A stretch of DNA of 13,467 nucleotides from Brevipalpus yothersi (lineage: Eukaryota > Arthropoda > Arachnida > Trombidiformes > Tenuipalpidae), in NCBI GenBank assembly GCA_003956705.1, contig QZCP01000356.1, positions 32,050 to 45,516 of the forward strand, read 5' to 3'. The position numbers and the translations under genes are program-made. This document shows, piece by piece, positions 9,491-13,467 of the stretch. A model generated the notes under the pieces. The model did no database searches. It was not told the DNA's origin and saw only the letters and a program-made list of their open reading frames with translations. The stretch's first letter is position 1. The number at the start of each line of letters is the position of its first letter.

Positions 9491-9746
9491 TCTCTTTCTC
9501 TTTCTCTTTCTCTCTCTCTGGCTAATCTCGATTGTGTGTCTGACAATCATCTGGAGTAGTCTCTCTCTCTCTCTCAATTGCTCTCTGTATCCATCTCTAA
9601 TAGTAGTACTCTGTGTCATTGTTTACTTCCAAAGTTCCCCATGTTTCATGTTACTGTTGTGATGATATAAAATCGGTTTTGATTGATATATGTATGTATA
9701 TATATATGAATGTATATCAACATATACTTTGAAATGAATTGGTGAA
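9213..9746 (+). promoter_or_regulatory. Probable 5' leader/promoter region of the zinc-finger gene, CT-rich, with upstream ORFs
   Basis: This carries large CT tracts (9446-9519 and 9561-9575) shortly before the coding start at 9747. The last 60 bases are a TATATA-rich run with several upstream ATGs. One starts within the run and reads about 15 codons. Another, ATGAATTGGTGA (9734-9745), encodes three residues and stops one base before the main ATG. An in-frame TGA at 9735 separates the main frame from any upstream extension. The transcription start cannot be placed, so the split between promoter and leader is unknown. Confidence 0.4.
9446..9519. repeat. (CT)n tract upstream of the zinc-finger coding start
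   Basis: An almost pure pyrimidine run: about 29 bases of perfect TC repeat, then CT with TTT interruptions. It is CT in the gene's sense direction. A translation from the other strand gives only Arg-Glu repeats and is not a gene. Confidence 0.95.
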
Positions 9747-10758
9747 ATGTCCACCGTGGATGGTGAAACAAGTAGCGATATTCAGCCAAATAGTAATCAA
9801 AATAATGATTGTGAATTAGATGAAGTATTGGATTTATCATGTATTGGTAACAATAATACTTGCTCGATACCATTGAAAAAGCGTAAAATATCTAGTATTA
9901 ATCAAGCTCAAGCCATCTTGTCTACTACTACTACTACTACTGTTGCAACAACACCTACTACTACTACACCTACACCTATCAACACTACTACTGTTACTAC
10001 GAATATTAGTGGAAATACTATTGATTGTGACATTAATAGTAATTGTCATAATCGTCACAGGATTTCCAGTTGCAATACCGTTACTTCGCCATCGTGTCGA
10101 TCCAATCATTACCAGTCTCAACATCATCATAATTCATATCATCATCAATCGTCACAACGACAATCGCCACTGATCCAAGTCAGCCACAAAAGTCCTTACA
10201 GTGGCAGAAAATCTAGTGCCTTTCCACTATCATCTTCGCCTTGTTTACCATCATCCACATCTTCCTCTTCCTCTTCCTCATCTTCCTCCTCTTCTTCTTC
10301 TTCTCCTTCTCCTTCTATACACTTTCTTCACCATCATCATCATCACCATCACCCTACAACACACCAGAGCCCTACTTCCATTTTACCAATCATATCATCA
10401 TTATCACCTTCTTCTTCCACCTCTTCCTCACTACTCGGTGTACCGACAACGTCAAACCTAAACCCAGTAGTTCTGCCATCATCAACATCATTTGCAATCA
10501 CAAGTAATAACAACAACAACAACAACACCAACAACAACAGCATCAATATTAACGGTCGTTCATCAGCAACATCAACAATAACAAGAACTAAAGGAATGAG
10601 CTGCCGAAGACCCGGTTTTATAACTTGCTCAATTTGTAATGCTACTAAATATTATTCACATGTCCAGCGACGTTTTGGACAATATTCATGTGAGCCATGC
10701 TCCAAATTTATGAAAAGATTCCTACGAGATCCCAAGATATATACCTGTTCACACAAAG
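9747..10758 (+). CDS. Low-complexity protein with half of a nuclear-receptor-like zinc finger (Trithorax-type candidate), first coding exon, partial
   Basis: Probable nuclear, DNA-binding protein; the exon gives 337 codons plus one base. ATG 9747 is chosen because an in-frame TGA lies four codons upstream. Order along the protein: an acidic segment CELDEVLDLS (about 22-31; VLDLS resembles a CtBP-binding motif), an NLS-like PLKKRK (42-47), a Thr-rich run (59-85), a His/Gln/Ser region (about 120-145), a poly-Ser run (about 171-187), an eight-residue His run, and an Asn run (about 254-265). From about residue 287 the sequence becomes ordered: CRRPGFITCSICNATKYYS, then RRFGQYSCEPCSKFMKRFL and IYTCSHK. 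The pattern C-x2-C-x17-C-x2-C with CEPCSKFMKRFL strongly recalls finger 1 of a nuclear receptor (CEGCKGFFKR) with a longer loop. Drosophila Trithorax carries a variant finger of this class, so a trithorax homologue is one candidate. The frame reaches a stop at 10767, but AAAG|GTTACT at 10759 is a plausible donor, so the exon probably ends mid-domain. Confidence 0.7.
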
Positions 10759-11245
10759 GTTACTACTAATTATTTTATTTACGTTCATTGCTTGCACACA
10801 TATTTCCTTTCTCTCTCTTTCTCTTTCTCTCTCTCATAATGTTTTCATTTTTCCTTCTTCTATTTTATACCTTTATCATTGTCTCATAGCCAATCTTTTT
10901 TTTCCCATTCTCGTTCATACCTTTTCTTTTCCCCTTATTCATCTCTCTCTCTCTCTCTTTCTCTCTCTTTCCTTTTATCTTGTCTACCTGGAATTCTTCT
11001 TCGTTCATATGATCGCTACCGTCTCTACTCCACCATCGACGTCGCCAGATTAGTTATTATATTATTAGTGTATGTGTGTGTGAGAGAGAGAGAAAGTGTG
11101 TGTATATAGTAGCGCGTAGTTAGATCATCATTCACTTTTATATCATTTTTATATACAGTCTTTCACACATACACACATTTAACAACTCGATCCTTTACAC
11201 GATCATCAAGCAGCATACAGTCGCTGTTTCTCATCTTCTTCTCTT

Positions 11246-11249
<4 letters not shown>

Positions 11250-11293
<44 letters not shown>
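11250..11293. repeat. (CT)n microsatellite in intron
   Basis: An uninterrupted CT dinucleotide array followed by degenerate CT/TTT and (ATCT)n sequence to about 11338. Confidence 0.95.
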
Positions 11294-11299
<6 letters not shown>

Positions 11300-12408
11300 T
11301 CAATCTGTCTTTCTCTCTATATCTATCTATCTATCTCTTTTCCCTGCCGACGACATCATTGACTACGAAGTGTCCACGCAATTTATAATTCAATTGAATC
11401 CATGTCGCTTCAGAACACATTTCGCATGAGCCTGTTTTCACTATTTGATTTTTGATTTGTTCTTTTTTTCTCACTTTTGCCCCAACAACTGGAACGTAAA
11501 GTTCTCATTTTGGTTTGTCAATGATTTTTAATTAGATTCATATTATTCTCCTCCTCCCCCTCCCAACCTTCTCCTTCTTCCTCCTCCAAAATTTTCGAAT
11601 CAAACTGTTATATCATTCAAGATATCATGTTAGATAATCATAAATCGATATTCAATCAGCTGGCTCATTTTGGACCACAACGACTCTCTCTCTCTCTCTT
11701 TCACCTTTGTTCTTGCTCTCCTGAACCTTGTCAACTTAACCAGTAGCAGCATTCGAGATAGTAGCATACATACACTCCTAACAGACTAGCAAGCAGATTG
11801 ATTTCCAATCGATTTTGCATGATCAATCTACTTGTCTTCTTTTCTACTCTTCTATGATGATCACTCAGTTGCTCTCTCTCTCTTTCTCTCTTCACTTCAT
11901 TCTTCTTTACGCCGTTCTTCACCTCGATTTACTATCTTATCCAATCTAACCCGTTCTTCATCTCTCTCTCTCTATTTCTCGCTTCTTTTCTACTCGATCG
12001 CTTTCACTTTGCTTCACCCATCTTCTTTTTCATCTTCTTCTCTCTCTCTCTTCTTTGCCTTGTCCACTACCAGAGAGATGATCTTGGTGAAAGGGGGAAG
12101 AACTTAAGAATCATCTATACGGATCAATGCAATTCGAATAAAGTTCACTCATCGATGCTCTCTCTTCGTCTTGTTTTGCGCTACCCTGCATCAGCCCATT
12201 AAAAAGACAGAAGAGAGTCATTTAAAGCGCAATGAAACAGCCAATGAAGCCTTGCACTTACTTTGATTATTCACTGATACGGAACATCGAACTGCATCCA
12301 CTACTTGCTTGCTTGTGATTTTCGGTAGCTGGATGATGATTGTGATGATTGCAAGACAAGATATTTTTTTATCCCGGCAACTTCTTTCACTCTCTAAAAA
12401 CTCTGTCT

Positions 12409-12413
<5 letters not shown>

Positions 12414-12460
<47 letters not shown>
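12414..12460. repeat. (CT)n microsatellite in intron
   Basis: An uninterrupted TC dinucleotide array of about 23 units. It lies about 130 bases before the strongest acceptor-like site of the candidate second exon, so it is too far away to be that site's own polypyrimidine tract. Confidence 0.95.
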
Positions 12461-12466
<6 letters not shown>

Positions 12467-12592
12467 CCTTCTTTATATCTATACCTTTTTTAATCACTTT
12501 GTTCTCATGAATGTCGTTCGCTATGACCGATCGAAAGAGGCTCTCTCTCTCTTTCTCTCTTATTCTGACCCTTTATTGCAGCAACTATCAAG

Positions 12593-12770
12593 TAAGCCAC
12601 ACCGTCGGTTTGCAATCACGTTCTGCTGGGTATATCAAGATAGCGGATTTTAGAGCTTGTCGCATTTACGGTGACTGCTTTTTTTGTGATCTTCTCTCTC
12701 CCTCCGATTATGATCTTCCCAAGAAAGTTTCACGGATAGGCCGTCCACTCAAATTGAATCCACAAATAAT
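12593..12770 (+). CDS. Candidate second exon completing the nuclear-receptor-like zinc finger
   Basis: This is an open frame on the same strand as the zinc-finger exon. It reads IADFRACRIYGDCFFCDLL, then SPSDYDLPKKVSRIGRPLKL, with C-x5-C-x2-C. The upstream exon ends in phase 1, so this exon must supply two bases first. Acceptors at AG|12593, AG|12644 and AG|12656 all meet that need in this frame, while the best-looking acceptor by sequence (TTATTGCAG|12582) does not. With AG|12644, the distance from the Cys of IYTC to the C-x2-C pair is 14 residues, close to the 15 of a classic second receptor finger. The exon would end at AAT|GTAACA (12771), one base pair before the in-frame stop at 12772. 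No homology is known to me beyond the spacing; the boundaries and the assignment are inference. Confidence 0.35.
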
Positions 12771-13252
12771 GTAACATTTCGCAATATGTATTTCTTCATT
12801 ACAAAATTTTGGTGTCCAGATTTTTTGGTGTATCATGGTAGCTTAGCCGGCAGAAATCAGTGACACCATAAGAACAAAGAATAGAATAGTAAAGGCATGG
12901 CGAAATTTGTGTGTATGTGTGTGTAAATCTGGTCAAACTAAGCGTAATACATGCACTATTGTGTTTGTGCTTCCTAAAATTGTTCTCTCTCTCTCTTTCT
13001 ATGCTAACATTTTGATACGCCACGTCAATAGTCTCTTTTGTCACTGTACTTGTCTTTTTAGCATCTTAATTCGTTTACACTCTCATTACCAGCCAAGCGA
13101 CTCGCAGCGGGTAGTTAAATTGGACCGTGAAAGTGTCTATATTGTGACTGGATTGTCTTCAAGTTTGTCTAACTGTTTCTCTCTCTCTCTCTCACTCTCT
13201 AACTAACTATCTATCTTTATGCTTTTCTCTCTCTTCTCTCTCTATCTCCATC
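12771..13252 (+). other. Probable intron sequence with a weak exon-like island
   Basis: Mostly CT-rich non-coding DNA (tracts near 12982-12997 and 13178-13200). One island at 13093-13174 follows a good acceptor-like sequence (CTCTCATTACCAG) and reads PSDSQRVVKLDRESVYIVTG then LSSSLSN. It is open, but its phase does not match the end of the candidate exon at 12770 and no clear donor follows, so it is only a possibility. Confidence 0.25.
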
Positions 13253-13419
13253 ATGTTGCAAGTATCACCGATGATAAATTGTGACATTAATTTGAATAAT
13301 TATCGCTCACGTTCTTCATCTCTTTGCTTTCTTCATCCTTCAATGCTAGCAACGTCTAATCTAGCAGATCAAGGTATCAGCATAACGAGGCTGGCAGGCA
13401 TAAGGCTTAACGGTTACAG

Positions 13420-13467
<48 letters not shown>
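13253..13467 (+). other. Open frame running off the right edge
   Basis: From ATG 13253 the frame stays open for 71 codons to the window end. It reads MLQVSPMINCDINLNNYRSR, then Ser-rich sequence, SNLADQGISITRLAGIRLNG, and finally a Leu/Ser run that only translates the terminal CT array. The CDIN...N pattern resembles residues about 93-98 of the first exon, but it is short and may be chance. It sits behind a long pyrimidine tract with an AG at 13262-13263, so an exon is possible. It belongs to no recognised family. Confidence 0.2.
13421..13467. repeat. (CT)n microsatellite cut by the window edge
   Basis: An uninterrupted CT array of at least 47 bases that continues to the last base of the window, so its full length is unknown. 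Confidence 0.95.

Larger units (their letters stand above)
10759..12592 (+). other. Long CT-repeat-rich intron of the zinc-finger gene, with exon-like islands
   Basis: After the donor the sequence is dominated by plus-strand CT tracts (10806-10836, 10942-10970, 11250-11293, 11684-11701, 11871-11890, 12414-12460 and others) with no confident gene. Two islands look more coding-like. At 11343-11429, PADDIIDYEVSTQFIIQLNP leads to CRFRTHFA and a stop. At about 11528-11746, a Ser/Pro-rich frame leads into KIFESNCYIIQDIM and NHKSIFNQLAHFGPQRL, then a stop. Neither has a convincing donor or a recognisable domain. They may be chance open frames in CT-rich DNA, or poorly defined exons. The minus-strand frames here translate GA repeats. 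Confidence 0.45.

Noticed and set aside
9380..9619. Minus-strand Arg/Glu-rich open frame
   Set aside because: It is only the translation of the (GA)n complement of the CT tract.
10697..11109. Plus-strand open frames rich in Leu/Ser
   Set aside because: They overlap the zinc-finger exon in another frame and then translate CT repeats.
12582..12653. Strongest acceptor (TTATTGCAG at 12573-12581) as start of the next zinc-finger exon
   Set aside because: With the phase left by the donor at 10759 it reads into a stop after four codons.
1..13467. tRNA genes, CRISPR arrays, bacterial operons
   Set aside because: No box A/B pair or cloverleaf, no spaced direct repeats, and the genes are eukaryotic with introns.

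Overview
The window looks like nuclear DNA of an arthropod. It carries metazoan genes (a netrin, an HP1-like chromodomain gene, the tRNA methyltransferase subunit TRM6, and a zinc-finger gene with long homopolymer runs), splice sites, AT-rich non-coding DNA and very many (CT)n/(GA)n microsatellites. The compact genes would suit a mite or another chelicerate, but this is a guess from gene style, not from a diagnostic marker.

Layout from left to right. Positions 1-470 form a perfect inverted repeat (two 230-base arms, 10-base loop) that starts at the first base of the window. Positions 471-1177 are intron of a minus-strand netrin gene. Its first coding exon (1178-2241) encodes the signal peptide, the whole laminin N-terminal domain and the first residues of an EGF-like module, and it ends at a clear GTAAGT donor. 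After its 5' flank comes a plus-strand gene (about 3530-4176) with a chromodomain and a chromo-shadow-like domain in two frames. One 119-nt intron with a good acceptor joins them into a 175-residue HP1-sized product. Further coding-like but frame-broken sequence follows to about 4720, then a possible polyadenylation signal. On the minus strand, 5194-6627 is a complete intronless TRM6/TRMT6 gene. The gap 6628-9212 has no recognisable gene but holds a 24-bp palindrome near the TRM6 start, GA tracts, a GC-rich patch and a CA repeat. From about 9213 the plus strand becomes pyrimidine-rich. This leads into a plus-strand gene (exon 9747-10758) whose protein has an NLS-like motif, long Thr/Ser/His/Asn runs, and at its end half of a nuclear-receptor-like zinc finger. 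The exon stops at a splice donor in the middle of that domain. The rest, 10759-13467, reads as a long CT-repeat-filled intron region with a few exon-like islands. The best of these, about 12593-12770, has the right phase and a Cys-x5-Cys-x2-Cys pattern that could finish the finger.

The genes do not form an operon-like system. Netrin is a secreted guidance cue, TRM6 is the tRNA m1A58 methyltransferase partner subunit, and the HP1-like and zinc-finger genes are probable chromatin or transcription factors. The zinc finger recalls the variant nuclear-receptor-type finger reported in Drosophila Trithorax, but that identity is tentative. The items most worth checking are the perfect palindrome, the split zinc finger, the HP1-like gene structure and the strand-polarised CT tracts.
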